Shown piece after piece: positions 16,621 to 25,124 of a stretch of DNA of 64,000 nucleotides (within the stretch, counting starts at the first letter, position 1; each line of letters begins with the position of its first letter). The DNA comes from an uncultured Albidovulum sp. (GTDB lineage: Bacteria > Pseudomonadota > Alphaproteobacteria > Rhodobacterales > Rhodobacteraceae). The notes under the pieces were generated by a model. That model saw only the letters and a program-made list of their open reading frames with translations. It had not been told where the DNA came from and searched no databases. The position numbers were made by a program, and so were the translations under genes. The DNA is taken from positions 19,190 to 83,189 of the forward strand of contig CAJYAD010000018.1 in the NCBI GenBank assembly GCA_913064775.1, written 5' to 3'.

Positions 16621-17181
16621 ATGAGCGACATCGCGGAGCTTGAACGGCGCATCACCGCCGCGCTGGAACGGATCGGACGCGGGCTTGACTCGTTGCCCGC
16701 CGGGACCGGCCTCGGCGCGCAGGACGCCACCGACCCCGAGACCACCGAACAGCTGCGCGCGCGTGAGGCCGAGATTGCCGAGCTTCAGGCCCAGCTGGCC
16801 GCCGAACGCGCGGCCAGCGCGCAGCTTTCCGACCGGGTCAAGGCGGTGAAGGAAAAGCAGGAAACCGGCGTCGCCGCACTGGAGCGCAAGGTGGCAGAGA
16901 TGACCCGGCAGCTTGATGTCCAGGGGTTGGAATTGCAGCGGATGAAGAAGACCAACATCCACCTGCGTGAGACCATCCGCATCCTGCGAGAGGCGATGCA
17001 GGAGGGCATGGTTGAGCCGCAATTGATCAACAAGTCGATGCTGGCCGAGCTGGAGGCGCTGCGGGCCTCGCGCGCCGCCGAAATGGCCGAGATGGACGAG
17101 ATCCTGGGCGGGTTGGAGCCTTTGCTGGGCCGGATCGCCGCCCCCCGCGAAGCCGCGACCGGGGAGAATGGCAATGCCTGA
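16621..17181 (+). CDS. Coiled-coil protein encoded upstream of zapA (ZauP-like)
   Basis: The 186-residue protein is almost wholly alpha-helical, with a long heptad-rich coiled coil (about residues 40-125, EIAELQAQLAAERAASAQLS to LRETIRILREAM). It has no membrane segment or enzymatic motif. Its stop overlaps the start of zapA by eight bases, so the two are translated together. In Caulobacter a coiled-coil protein encoded just upstream of ZapA (ZauP) works with ZapA at the division ring; by position and architecture this is a candidate counterpart. That is inference, since coiled coils align poorly. An AAGGAGG lies about ten bases before the ATG. Confidence 0.7.
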   Translation: MSDIAELERRITAALERIGRGLDSLPAGTGLGAQDATDPETTEQLRAREAEIAELQAQLAAERAASAQLSDRVKAVKEKQETGVAALERKVAEMTRQLDVQGLELQRMKKTNIHLRETIRILREAMQEGMVEPQLINKSMLAELEALRASRAAEMAEMDEILGGLEPLLGRIAAPREAATGENGNA

Positions 17182-17569
17182 TATCGAGATCGAGGTCGGT
17201 GGCCGCAGCTTTCTGGTAGGCTGTCAGGAGGGCGAAGAGCATTTCCTGCGCACCGCAGCACAGATGCTGGACACCGAGGCGCAGGTGCTTCTGGCGCAGA
17301 CCGGCCGTATCCCCGAGGCGCGGATGCTGCTGATGGCGGGGCTGATGCTGGCCGACAAGACCGCTGGCGCCGAGGATCAGCTGCGCGAGGCCCGGGGCCG
17401 CCTGGCCGAGCTGGAGGCGCAAGTGGCCCAGTTGCAGGCCCGTCCCGCGCCGGCGGCCGAGCGGGTCGAAGTGCCGGTGATCCCGCAGGAGGTGACCGAC
17501 ACCCTCGCCGAGATCGCCGCCCGCGCCGAGGCCCTGGCCGGCGCGGTCGATGAGAAAGCCGCGCGCTAA
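17174..17569 (+). CDS. zapA: Cell division protein ZapA
   Basis: This 131-residue protein begins MPDIEIEVGGRSFLVGCQEG and continues with the ZapA helix EARMLLMAGLMLADK, the compact beta-hairpin plus helix fold that binds FtsZ and stabilises the division ring. The C-terminal half is a coiled coil with a Pro/Ala linker, longer than in E. coli ZapA. Two ATGs are possible. The one at 17174 has GGGGAG at seven-base spacing, while 17168 would be almost on top of it. It overlaps the upstream coiled-coil gene. Confidence 0.88.
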   Translation: MPDIEIEVGGRSFLVGCQEGEEHFLRTAAQMLDTEAQVLLAQTGRIPEARMLLMAGLMLADKTAGAEDQLREARGRLAELEAQVAQLQARPAPAAERVEVPVIPQEVTDTLAEIAARAEALAGAVDEKAAR

Positions 17570-17765
17570 GGCACGGGGGCGCCCGCCGGGCACATCCGGG
17601 GCTGCCTTTGGGGCCGGTAAATCCCCTTGCCGCCCCGACATGCGCTTTGGGCGCGAGCGGCTGGCGCATCGCCAATCCCGGTCAGGGTGGCGGCACAGGC
17701 TGATATTTCACCCGTGAATGGCGACGCTCTGCCGTCAGGGCGGCGCGCGACCGGCCCGCCGCTTG

Positions 17766-18980
17766 TCAGGCCGCGTTGTCCTCCTGCACGGCCTCTCGGA
17801 TCTGGCGCAGGATGTCGGGATTGGCCGATTGCACGCGGCTCCAGTTCGGGATGAACGGCGTCTCCATCGGGTTGTCCAGAAAGACGTTCCCGGCCTCGAC
17901 GATATTGGCCGCGAACAGCTCGACCGATTTCTCCTCGGTATGGCGGTCGACCGAGAGGCCGTTCATCTTGGCGTCGTTGTAATACATCTCGACCAGATCC
18001 AGCGCGATCCGGTAATAGGTGGCCTTGATGGTGCGGAAACGCTCGGTCGAGAAGGTCACGCCATCCGTCGCCAGCTTGCGAAACAGCGCCTTGCAGATGT
18101 CCATCGACATCCGCGACAAGCCGCGCGAGGCGTCCTCTTCCGACAGCGGCTGGTGCTTGTGGTCGTAATGCTCGGCGATGTCGGTCTGGCAGACCGCGTG
18201 GCGCGACAGGTTGCGCCAGACCTCGCTGAGCACGCCGATCTCCAGCCCCCAATCTGACGGGATGCGCATGTCCGGCAAGATCGCCGTGCGCATCGCGAAT
18301 TCGCCCGCCAGCGGATAGCGAAACGACTTTAGGTATTCGACGTAATCCGATGGCCCGCAACACTTTTGCAAGGTCAGCAGCAGCGGCGTGACCAGCAAGC
18401 GCGTCACCCGTCCGTTCAGCTTGTGCTGGGCGATGCGGGGGTAATAGCCCTTGCAGAACTGATAGGGAAACTCGGGGTTTGCCACCGGATAGACCAGCCG
18501 CGACAGCATCTCTCGCTTGTAGGTGACGATGTCGCAATCATGCAGCGCGACCACGTCGGAATTGGCCGAGGCGAGCGTGTGGCCGATGCAATACCAGACG
18601 TTGCGGCCCTTGCCCGGCTCCTCCGGCGCAAGGCGGGCGGCGCTCAGACCGTCGTGGATGGCGCGCAGGCGCGGGCCGTCGTTCCACAGGATGTCGTGGC
18701 GCTGCGGCAGGCGCGAGAAGAAGTCGCGCGCAAAGGCGAACTGATCGGCATCGGCGCGGTCCAGGCCGATGACGATATGGTTGATGTAGCCGGCGCCCGC
18801 CAGTTCGTCGACGATGCCTTCCAGCGCCGGGGTTTCAAGCTCCGAGAACAGCGAGGGCAGGATCAGGGTGATCTTGCGGGTCTCGGCGATCAGGTCGAGG
18901 CGCCGCTCCAGCTCCGCGATCGGGCGCTGGTGCAGGTTGTGAAGCGTCGCGACGCTGCCGGTCTGATGAAAATCCGCCAA
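17766..18980 (-). CDS. gpgS: Glucosyl-3-phosphoglycerate synthase-like glycosyltransferase (GT81 type)
   Basis: A 404-residue GT-A glycosyltransferase. It has a nucleotide-sugar fold from residue 36, the metal-binding DCD at 148-150 in VVALHDCDIVTYKREML, and the SDWGLEIGVLSEVWR and EHYDHKHQPL segments typical of GpgS. GpgS joins NDP-glucose to 3-phosphoglycerate. It is the third gene of an operon, 16 bases after a mannosyl-3-phosphoglycerate-phosphatase-like gene and a GH13_18 phosphorylase gene, which supports this reading over other GT families. The start is TTG, preceded by GGAAAGGA; no ATG is available near the fold start. NDP-sugar choice cannot be read from sequence. Confidence 0.8.
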   Translation of the reverse strand: MADFHQTGSVATLHNLHQRPIAELERRLDLIAETRKITLILPSLFSELETPALEGIVDELAGAGYINHIVIGLDRADADQFAFARDFFSRLPQRHDILWNDGPRLRAIHDGLSAARLAPEEPGKGRNVWYCIGHTLASANSDVVALHDCDIVTYKREMLSRLVYPVANPEFPYQFCKGYYPRIAQHKLNGRVTRLLVTPLLLTLQKCCGPSDYVEYLKSFRYPLAGEFAMRTAILPDMRIPSDWGLEIGVLSEVWRNLSRHAVCQTDIAEHYDHKHQPLSEEDASRGLSRMSMDICKALFRKLATDGVTFSTERFRTIKATYYRIALDLVEMYYNDAKMNGLSVDRHTEEKSVELFAANIVEAGNVFLDNPMETPFIPNWSRVQSANPDILRQIREAVQEDNAA

Positions 18981-18996
18981 GCCAAGTCCTTTCCGT

Positions 18997-19761
18997 TCAA
19001 TCCGTCAATTCCGCCAGCAGCGCGTCCAGCGCCGCCGCCCAGCCCGCCGGCCCCGGTGCGGGGGCAAGGCGGATGCGGGTGCCGTCGGGGGCGAGGCCGG
19101 GGCCGTCATGCGCCGGGTTGGGCACGATCACCGCGTAATCGGCCGCCCGCAGCATGGCCGCGTCATTGGGCGCGTCGCCCAGCGCGATGGTGGTGGGCGG
19201 GCCGGGCATTCGGGCCGCAAGTTCCGCCATCCGCCCGGCCTTGCTGCCGCCAAAGGACGGTGTCAGGAAGCGCCCACCCTGGGCCACCTGGATCCCGGCG
19301 TCCGCCAGTTTTTCCAGAAATGCGGCGCGCTGCGCTTCGGGTCCGGTATAAAGCCCGGGTTCCGAGAAATCGCGCTGTGCCGCGCGCGCCGCGTCCTCGG
19401 GCGCAAGGCCGGTGCGGTGGGCGATCGCTTGCGCGCCCCAATCGGTGAAGCCTTGAAACCACGGCGGCAGGGTGGCGAGGGTGGCGCGCAGGCGTGGATG
19501 GCTGCGGCTTTCGCCGGGGCGGTCGCGGCCGGGGGGCAGGATGCCGGCGCCGTTCTCGACGATCGCCGGGCAATGGGCAAAGCCGAGCGCGGCCCGCAGC
19601 GGCGCGATTTCCGCCGCGGTTTTCGATGAGGCCAGCACCAGCGGAATGCCCGCCTGCCGCAGCCGCGCGAGGCAGGCGGCGGCGGGGTGCCAGTCATAGG
19701 TTTCATGATCCAGCAGCGTGCCGTCGAGATCGGTGAAGATGGCGAGGGGACGCGTGTTCAT
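18997..19761 (-). CDS. gpgP: Glucosyl/mannosyl-3-phosphoglycerate phosphatase (HAD family)
   Basis: The 254-residue protein is a Cof/MpgP-type HAD phosphatase: DLDGTLLD near the N-terminus (nucleophile D11, acid D13), SSKTAAEI as the second motif, and GDAPNDAAMLRAADYAVIV as the metal-binding fourth motif. Proteins of this subfamily dephosphorylate glucosyl- or mannosyl-3-phosphoglycerate to the free glycerate glycoside. Its ATG overlaps the stop of the phosphorylase gene (ATGA). With the synthase next to it, dephosphorylation of glucosyl-3-phosphoglycerate is the most economical role. Confidence 0.82.
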   Translation of the reverse strand: MNTRPLAIFTDLDGTLLDHETYDWHPAAACLARLRQAGIPLVLASSKTAAEIAPLRAALGFAHCPAIVENGAGILPPGRDRPGESRSHPRLRATLATLPPWFQGFTDWGAQAIAHRTGLAPEDAARAAQRDFSEPGLYTGPEAQRAAFLEKLADAGIQVAQGGRFLTPSFGGSKAGRMAELAARMPGPPTTIALGDAPNDAAMLRAADYAVIVPNPAHDGPGLAPDGTRIRLAPAPGPAGWAAALDALLAELTD

Positions 19762-21536
19762 GGCGCGCCGTTGGTGATCCAGCGCGACTGATAGGGCGCC
19801 AGCGGGATCTCGCCGCGGGTCTCGTCTATCGCCTCGTCCGAGAGCAGATCGTACCAATTGTGCCCGTCGATCAGGTTCAGCGCCAGCGCCGGGATGCGGA
19901 CCTCGGTGTCGGTGACATTGTTGATCACGAAGATCGATTGCGAGCGATCCAGACTCTGGCGCCAGAAGCCGAAGATCTCATCGCCCAGATGCAGGGTGAA
20001 CTGGGTGGCGTTGGGGTGAAAGCCGGGCTGCGCGCAGCGGATCCGGATCATCCGCATCATCGCGTCCAGCACCTGCCGGTTGGGCGTGTCCGGCGCATCA
20101 AGAAGGACGCGCAAGGCGTCGTAATCCCAGCGTTTTCGGTTGATCGCGCGGTTGTAGCCCAGCTTTTCCACCCCCTCGGGATCGTTGAGCGTGGCGATCA
20201 GCGAATGAATGTAGAAGGCGGGGATGCCCTCCAGCGCCATGGCGATCGCCTGACTGCACAGGAAACGCGGGATCTGCAGATCATCCGCCCCCGCGCAGGT
20301 GCCGCGGAGCGCGTCGAACAGCGCCACGTTCACCTCATAGGGCTTTGCGGTCCCATCCGCCATCTTGCGCATCGACACGAGGCCGCCAAAGCGCTGCACG
20401 GCGGCGATCATCGCGTCGATCTCCTCGGGCGGGATCAGGCCCTCGGCGGGGCGCAGGCCGATGCCGTCGTGCGAGGCGGTGAAGTTCAGATAGGCACAGC
20501 CAAGCTGCGCCGGCGGCATCGCCATCTGCCATTTGCGCAAGATCCGCGAGGTTCCATTAAGAAGTGCGTGCAAGATCAGTGGTGGCAACGAGAAATTGTA
20601 GACGACATGGGCCTCGTTTCGGTTGCCAAAATAGGACAGGTTCTCGGCATTCGGAACGTTTGTTTCAGTAATGAGGACAATCGGCACCGGGTCGTGATCG
20701 GCCAGCAGCCGCAGCAGCCGCACGATCGCATGGGTCTGGGGCAGGTGGATGCAGGGGGTGCCCTCGACCTTCCACACGAAGGCCACCGCGTCCAGCCGCA
20801 CGGTGCGCACGCCCATGTCGACATGCTGGCGCAGCACCTGCAGGAAGGTCAGCAGCACCTCGGGGTTGGCGAAGTCGAAATCCACCTGATCGTGGCTGAA
20901 GGTGCACCACACATGGCGCGGGCCGTTCACCGTTTCGACCTTGCGCAGCAGCGCATGGGCGCGGGGGCGGACGACCGCGCTCAGATCCGCGTCGGGGTCG
21001 GCCTCTCGGAAGAATTTGTCATAGGGGGCATGGCCTTGGAGGTATTCGTTAAACCAATGCGACTGGCTGGAGCAATGGTTCAGCACCAGATCCGACATCA
21101 GCCGGAATTCCTGACCGATGCGGTTGATATCCTCCCAGGCGCCAAGCTGGGAATTGACCGCGAGGTAATCGGTCACCGCGAAGCCGTCATCCGAGGTGAA
21201 GGGGAAATAGGGCAGCGCATGGATGCCGCGGATGCCCGGCCGCAGGTAGCGTTCGGCGAAATGGCGCAGCAGGTCCAGCGGCTTGTGCACCCCGTCGGTG
21301 ATCGAGTTGCCATAGGCGATGACGTAATTGTCGCGCTGGTCCCACAGCGTGTTGCCCGGCACCCGGGCGCGGCGGCGGGGCGCGCGCGCGTCGGGCCAGA
21401 AGGCGTCGATCACCCGCGCGCTCAGCGTCGCGGGGTCGGTGTCGGGGTAAAGCAAGGCAAGGATCTGCTCCAGCCGGGCGCGCAGCGGGCGCGGGATGGT
21501 CCTGGGCTGGGGGGCGGGGCTGTCGGGGGCGCTCAT
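19758..21536 (-). CDS. GH13_18 sugar phosphorylase, probably glucosylglycerate phosphorylase
   Basis: The 592-residue protein has the sucrose-phosphorylase-like GH13 fold with nucleophile D249 in VRTVRLDAVAF, acid/base E291 in VLITETNVPN and transition-state Asp D357 in NFTASHDGIGLRP. It is longer than classical sucrose phosphorylases (about 490-500 residues). Combined with the GpgS/GpgP neighbours this points to glucosylglycerate phosphorylase, a known activity in subfamily GH13_18 that gives glucose 1-phosphate and glycerate. Sucrose or glucosylglycerol phosphorylase remain possible. It is the first gene of the operon. The ATG at 21536 was chosen because the upstream extension is low-complexity and antisense to bactofilin. 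Confidence 0.78.
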   Translation of the reverse strand: MSAPDSPAPQPRTIPRPLRARLEQILALLYPDTDPATLSARVIDAFWPDARAPRRRARVPGNTLWDQRDNYVIAYGNSITDGVHKPLDLLRHFAERYLRPGIRGIHALPYFPFTSDDGFAVTDYLAVNSQLGAWEDINRIGQEFRLMSDLVLNHCSSQSHWFNEYLQGHAPYDKFFREADPDADLSAVVRPRAHALLRKVETVNGPRHVWCTFSHDQVDFDFANPEVLLTFLQVLRQHVDMGVRTVRLDAVAFVWKVEGTPCIHLPQTHAIVRLLRLLADHDPVPIVLITETNVPNAENLSYFGNRNEAHVVYNFSLPPLILHALLNGTSRILRKWQMAMPPAQLGCAYLNFTASHDGIGLRPAEGLIPPEEIDAMIAAVQRFGGLVSMRKMADGTAKPYEVNVALFDALRGTCAGADDLQIPRFLCSQAIAMALEGIPAFYIHSLIATLNDPEGVEKLGYNRAINRKRWDYDALRVLLDAPDTPNRQVLDAMMRMIRIRCAQPGFHPNATQFTLHLGDEIFGFWRQSLDRSQSIFVINNVTDTEVRIPALALNLIDGHNWYDLLSDEAIDETRGEIPLAPYQSRWITNGAP

Positions 21537-21635
21537 GCAGCCAGTTTCGCGCTGGCCCGGGGGCTTGGCAAGCCGACCCTCGGGCGCGGACGGGCGGAAT
21601 ATGGGGCTTCGGCCCACCCTTTTCCTGCCGCCATG

Positions 21636-21664
21636 AAAAAAGGCACCACCCGGGGGTGATGCCT
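21636..21664 (-). terminator. Intrinsic terminator after the bactofilin gene
   Basis: On the minus strand the arms AGGCATCACCC and GGGTGGTGCCT (21664-21654 and 21651-21641) form an eleven-base stem with one mismatch, followed by TTTTTT. It separates the M23/bactofilin pair from the glucosylglycerate operon. The plus side also has GTTTTCT, so it may work in both directions. Confidence 0.85.
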
Positions 21665-21696
21665 GTTTTCTATGCGCCGGTTGCGCCGGTCTGGCC

Positions 21697-22224
21697 TTAG
21701 CCTTTCGAGGCCTCGGCCGCTTTCGGCGCGGCGGCGGGGGCTGCAACGGGGGCTGCGGCGGCGGGCTTGCCGCTGGCCTGCAGCGGATCGTCCTGACGCT
21801 GGACCGAGCCTTCGAAATGGGCGCCGGATTCAATCGCGATGGTCTTGTGGATGATGTCGCCCTCAACCCGGGCGGTCGAGGTCAGCCGCACCTTGAGGCC
21901 GCGCACCCGGCCGACGATGCGGCCATTGACCACGACGTCATCGGCCACCACTTCGCCGCGGATCGTGGCGCCTTCGCCGACGGTTAGCAGATGCGCGCGG
22001 ATGTCGCCCTCGACCACGCCCTCGACCTGGATGTCGCCAGAGGTTTTCAGGTTGCCGGTCACCGTCAGATCCGACGACAGCACCGACGGCGCGGCCTTCG
22101 GCTTCGGGGTCGAAGCGGGCGCGAAATCGCTGGCAGGTTTCGGCGCGGCGGGGGCCGGGGTTTCGATTTTCTCGGGCTCGGCGGTCTTGGGCCCGGGTTC
22201 GTTGATCCTGCTTTTAGAAAACAT
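21697..22224 (-). CDS. bacA: Bactofilin (polymer-forming cytoskeletal protein)
   Basis: This 175-residue protein has a disordered Pro/Ala-rich start, a central bactofilin beta-helix core (about residues 48-145) with regularly spaced hydrophobic rungs such as TVTGNLKTSGDIQVEGVVEG and TIRGEVVADDVVVNGRIVG, and an Ala/Pro-rich tail. Bactofilins self-assemble without nucleotides into membrane-associated filaments that position cell-wall enzymes. Its start overlaps the end of the upstream M23 peptidase gene by 11 bases, so the two are translationally linked. The symbol is by family analogy only. Confidence 0.9.
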   Translation of the reverse strand: MFSKSRINEPGPKTAEPEKIETPAPAAPKPASDFAPASTPKPKAAPSVLSSDLTVTGNLKTSGDIQVEGVVEGDIRAHLLTVGEGATIRGEVVADDVVVNGRIVGRVRGLKVRLTSTARVEGDIIHKTIAIESGAHFEGSVQRQDDPLQASGKPAAAAPVAAPAAAPKAAEASKG

Positions 22225-23554
22225 ATGCTGCAGCCTTGATGTAGGTCATGGGGTTGACGGGTTTATCACCCTGGCGCACCTCATAGTGCACATGCGGTCC
22301 GGTCGACCGTCCGGTCGATCCCATATCACCGATCCTTTGCCCGCGCGAGACCCTTTCGCCCACCTTCACCCTTATGCGCGACATGTGGCCAAAGCGGGTG
22401 GACAGCCCGAAGGCGTTCTTGATCTGCACCAGATTGCCATAGCCGCGCACCCAGCCGGCGATGACGATCACGCCAGAGGCGGTGGCGTAAAGCGGCGTGC
22501 CCCATTTGGCGGCGATGTCCTGACCGGGGTGGAAGTCGCGCCCCGGGCCCATCGGGTTCTTGCGCCAGCCGAAGGGCGAGGAATAGCGAAACGCCGCGTG
22601 CAGCGGCAGGCCCAGCGGGATCTGGTTGGCGCCCAGCCGCAGCATCACCAGCTTGTCGAAACCGTCCAGCACCTTGTTGGCGCGCGCCTCTTCCGCTTCG
22701 GTCGCGGGATCCGAGGTCGCCATGCTGATCTTGGTCACCGGGCCGCCGGTGCCGGAATAGCCGCGCTTGACCTCGCCCAGCACCGTCTTGGGCGAGATGC
22801 CGACCTTCTTGAACAGCGTATCCAGTGGCTTCGTGGTGGTGGAGATGACCGTCTCGAGCTTGGAGAAGATCATCTTGTTGCGTTCTTGCATGAGCCGCTT
22901 GTCGAGCGCCAGCTTGTCGGCCTCTTTCTTGGCGGCTTGCGCGTCGTTGTCGGCGGTGTCGCGGGCGGAGGCGGTGTGCGACAGCGCGGTGGACAGAATC
23001 GCCACCGTTTCTTCCATGTCCTTGGCCTGGCCCGCGCGGGTGTGTGTGGTGCCGGTCTTGGCGACCAGCGTGGCGCGCGCCTTGGCCAGCTGCGCCCTTG
23101 CCGCGTCGCGTTCCTCGATCGCGTTCTGCAGGGTCTTCTGGATCACGTCGATGCCGGTTCCCAGCTCGGCCCGCCGGTTTTCAGACGCCAGCAGCGCCGA
23201 TTGCATCCGCGACACCTGTTCGAGCGCCACGTTGAACCGCGCCTGGGCGCTGCGGGCCTCTTCGGTGCGTTTCTCGCTGTCGGCGGACAATGCGTTCAGC
23301 CGGGCCTCATAGGCGATCTGCTCGCGCCGGGTCTGTTCGCGCGCATTGCCGGCGCCCAGCGAATCCATCATCAGGATGGCCGAGGCCACGATCGTCCAGG
23401 CGACCACCGCGCCGCCGGTGCCCAGGGCGATCGCCTGGGTGACGGGCGTGAGACGGATGAAGCGGGTCTCAGAGTCGGATCTCAGGAACAGGCGTTGTTC
23501 CGGCAAGTGGCGCGAAAACGCGTGGTTCAGGCGGTGTAGGATCCGTCCCGTCAA
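22214..23554 (-). CDS. M23 family (LytM-type) peptidoglycan metallopeptidase with coiled coil
   Basis: About 446 residues: a short cytoplasmic N-terminus, one membrane segment (TQAIALGTGGAVVAWTIVAS), a long periplasmic coiled coil, and a C-terminal M23 domain. The zinc ligands are visible in FHPGQDIAA and in GPHVHYEVRQG (HxH), so it is probably active, cutting peptide crosslinks in the cell wall. No ATG is suitable; a TTG at 23554 has GGGGACAG upstream and precedes the cytoplasmic segment, so I propose it. The pair with bactofilin is conserved in alphaproteobacteria, where such peptidases (LmdC type) cooperate with bactofilin in shape control. Confidence 0.85.
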   Translation of the reverse strand: MTGRILHRLNHAFSRHLPEQRLFLRSDSETRFIRLTPVTQAIALGTGGAVVAWTIVASAILMMDSLGAGNAREQTRREQIAYEARLNALSADSEKRTEEARSAQARFNVALEQVSRMQSALLASENRRAELGTGIDVIQKTLQNAIEERDAARAQLAKARATLVAKTGTTHTRAGQAKDMEETVAILSTALSHTASARDTADNDAQAAKKEADKLALDKRLMQERNKMIFSKLETVISTTTKPLDTLFKKVGISPKTVLGEVKRGYSGTGGPVTKISMATSDPATEAEEARANKVLDGFDKLVMLRLGANQIPLGLPLHAAFRYSSPFGWRKNPMGPGRDFHPGQDIAAKWGTPLYATASGVIVIAGWVRGYGNLVQIKNAFGLSTRFGHMSRIRVKVGERVSRGQRIGDMGSTGRSTGPHVHYEVRQGDKPVNPMTYIKAAAYVF

Positions 23555-23792
23555 TACTCTGTCCCCATGGTTTTTCGTCTTGCCCTGCCGCGCGGTCCCC
23601 CCGTGGCGCCCTGACGGGCCCCATGTCGCGGCTTGGGAACCTGAATGCCCGAGCCCGCCCCTCGGGGCAAGATTTATGACCAAAGCGGCGGCGGGATCGC
23701 GAGCATCGGGCCGGGTTTAGGCAAATTCTTGCCGATCCGGGTCGATTTCGCGCGATCCATGGCCCCCGGTACCCCCGGCGCCCCAAGGCCTC

Positions 23793-24629
23793 CTAGACCC
23801 CCTGATCGGCCAGCGGCCAGTAGAAATCCGGCGGCAGGCCGGCCTCGGCGCGCTTTTCCTCGTTGAAGGGGGGCTTCAGCGCGCCGTGGAAATAGTGCCG
23901 CACAAGGCGGTGGAATTCATCCTTGGGGTCCAGCCCGGCGCGCCCGCAGAGCCAGTTGAACCATTTCGAGCCATAGGCGACATGGCCGACTTCCTCGGCA
24001 TAGATCACCTCCATCGCCGCGACGGCCTGGGCGGCGGGCGCGTCGCCGGTGGCGGCGGCCTTGCGGAAGATCGCGATCATCCCGGGGGTCACGTCGAGGC
24101 CGCGGGCCTCCAGCACCATCGGCACCACGGCCATGCGACCGGCCAGATCATCGACGGTATCCTCGGCCGCGCGCCACATGCCGGCATGGGCAGGCAGGGC
24201 GCCGTAATGGCTGCCCATCGCTTCGAGGCAATCGCAAACCAGATTGAAATGTTTCGATTCCTCCGCCGCCGCCTTGACCCAATCGTCGTAGAATCCGATC
24301 GGCATGCCGGCGTCGCCATAGCGCGCGATCACGTCCCAATGCAGATCGACGGCGTTCAGCTCGATATGCGCGACGGCGTGCAGCAGCGCGGTCCGCCCGG
24401 CGGGGGTGCCGGGGCGGCGGCGCGGCACGTCGCGTGGCGCCAGCAGCTCGGGCGCCGCGGGGCGGGCGGGGCGCAGCGGTGGCCGGGCGGTGCCCACCTC
24501 CAGCGGCGTGCCCGCCGCGCGCGCCGCCTGCCAATCCGCGGCATGGGCATGGCTGATGCGGGTCTTTTCACGGCCGTCCGCCGTGGTCAGCACCTCGACG
24601 GCGCGCTCGGTCAGCGATTTTCCGCTCAC
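23793..24629 (-). CDS. DUF455 family ferritin-like protein
   Basis: This 278-residue helical protein contains LLHAVAHIELNAVDLHWDVI, AAEESKHFNLVCDCLEAMG and AMEVIYAEEVGHVAYGSKW. These show the E-x-x-H pairs expected of a four-helix ferritin-like di-metal site, as in DUF455. Members are uncharacterised; they resemble MiaE-type oxygenases in fold. The start is GTG at 24629 inside the bcp stop (GTGA), so it is coupled to the peroxiredoxin gene. A redox or peroxide-linked role is suggested by that coupling but not shown. Confidence 0.85.
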   Translation of the reverse strand: MSGKSLTERAVEVLTTADGREKTRISHAHAADWQAARAAGTPLEVGTARPPLRPARPAAPELLAPRDVPRRRPGTPAGRTALLHAVAHIELNAVDLHWDVIARYGDAGMPIGFYDDWVKAAAEESKHFNLVCDCLEAMGSHYGALPAHAGMWRAAEDTVDDLAGRMAVVPMVLEARGLDVTPGMIAIFRKAAATGDAPAAQAVAAMEVIYAEEVGHVAYGSKWFNWLCGRAGLDPKDEFHRLVRHYFHGALKPPFNEEKRAEAGLPPDFYWPLADQGV

Positions 24630-25093
24630 GCGCCGCGCACCGCGGCCAGCACTTCTTCGGCGTGGCCGGCGACTTTCACCTTGGGCCAGACCCGCGCCAC
24701 GCAGCCGTCGGCGCCGATCAGGAAGGTCGCGCGGGTGATGCCCTGGAAGATCCGGCCGTACAACTTCTTCTCGCCCCAGACGCCGTAGCGCGCACACACA
24801 TCGCCCGCCTCGTCAGAGGCCAGGATCACCCCAAGCCCGTGCTTGGCGCTGAATTTGTCGTGTTTTGCCACGCTGTCCTTGGAAATTCCGATGACCACGG
24901 CGCCGGCGGCGTCGAACTCTGCCGCGCGGGCGGTGAAGTCCAGCGCCTCGGTGGTGCAGCCGGGCGTGTCGTCCTTGGGATAGAAATACAGCACCACCTG
25001 TTTCGGGGCGAGCGCCGACAGCGTGATCTCGGCGCCGCCGTCGCGGGGCAGGGTGAAGTCGGGGGCTTTGTCGCCGATCGCGGGCTGGGTCAT
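24626..25093 (-). CDS. bcp: Thioredoxin-dependent thiol peroxidase (Bcp/PrxQ peroxiredoxin)
   Basis: The 155-residue peroxiredoxin has the peroxidatic cysteine C46 in YPKDDTPGCTTEALDF. The position five residues later, a cysteine in many two-cysteine Bcp proteins, is leucine here, so resolution must use another thiol; other cysteines lie in DVCARYG and DGCVARVW. It reduces hydroperoxides in the cytoplasm with thioredoxin. It is the first gene of a two-gene unit with the DUF455 protein and is divergent from the AsmA-like gene. Confidence 0.93.
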   Translation of the reverse strand: MTQPAIGDKAPDFTLPRDGGAEITLSALAPKQVVLYFYPKDDTPGCTTEALDFTARAAEFDAAGAVVIGISKDSVAKHDKFSAKHGLGVILASDEAGDVCARYGVWGEKKLYGRIFQGITRATFLIGADGCVARVWPKVKVAGHAEEVLAAVRGA

Positions 25094-25124
25094 GTCGTCT
25101 CCATGAGAAGGCTTTGTGTTTTAG

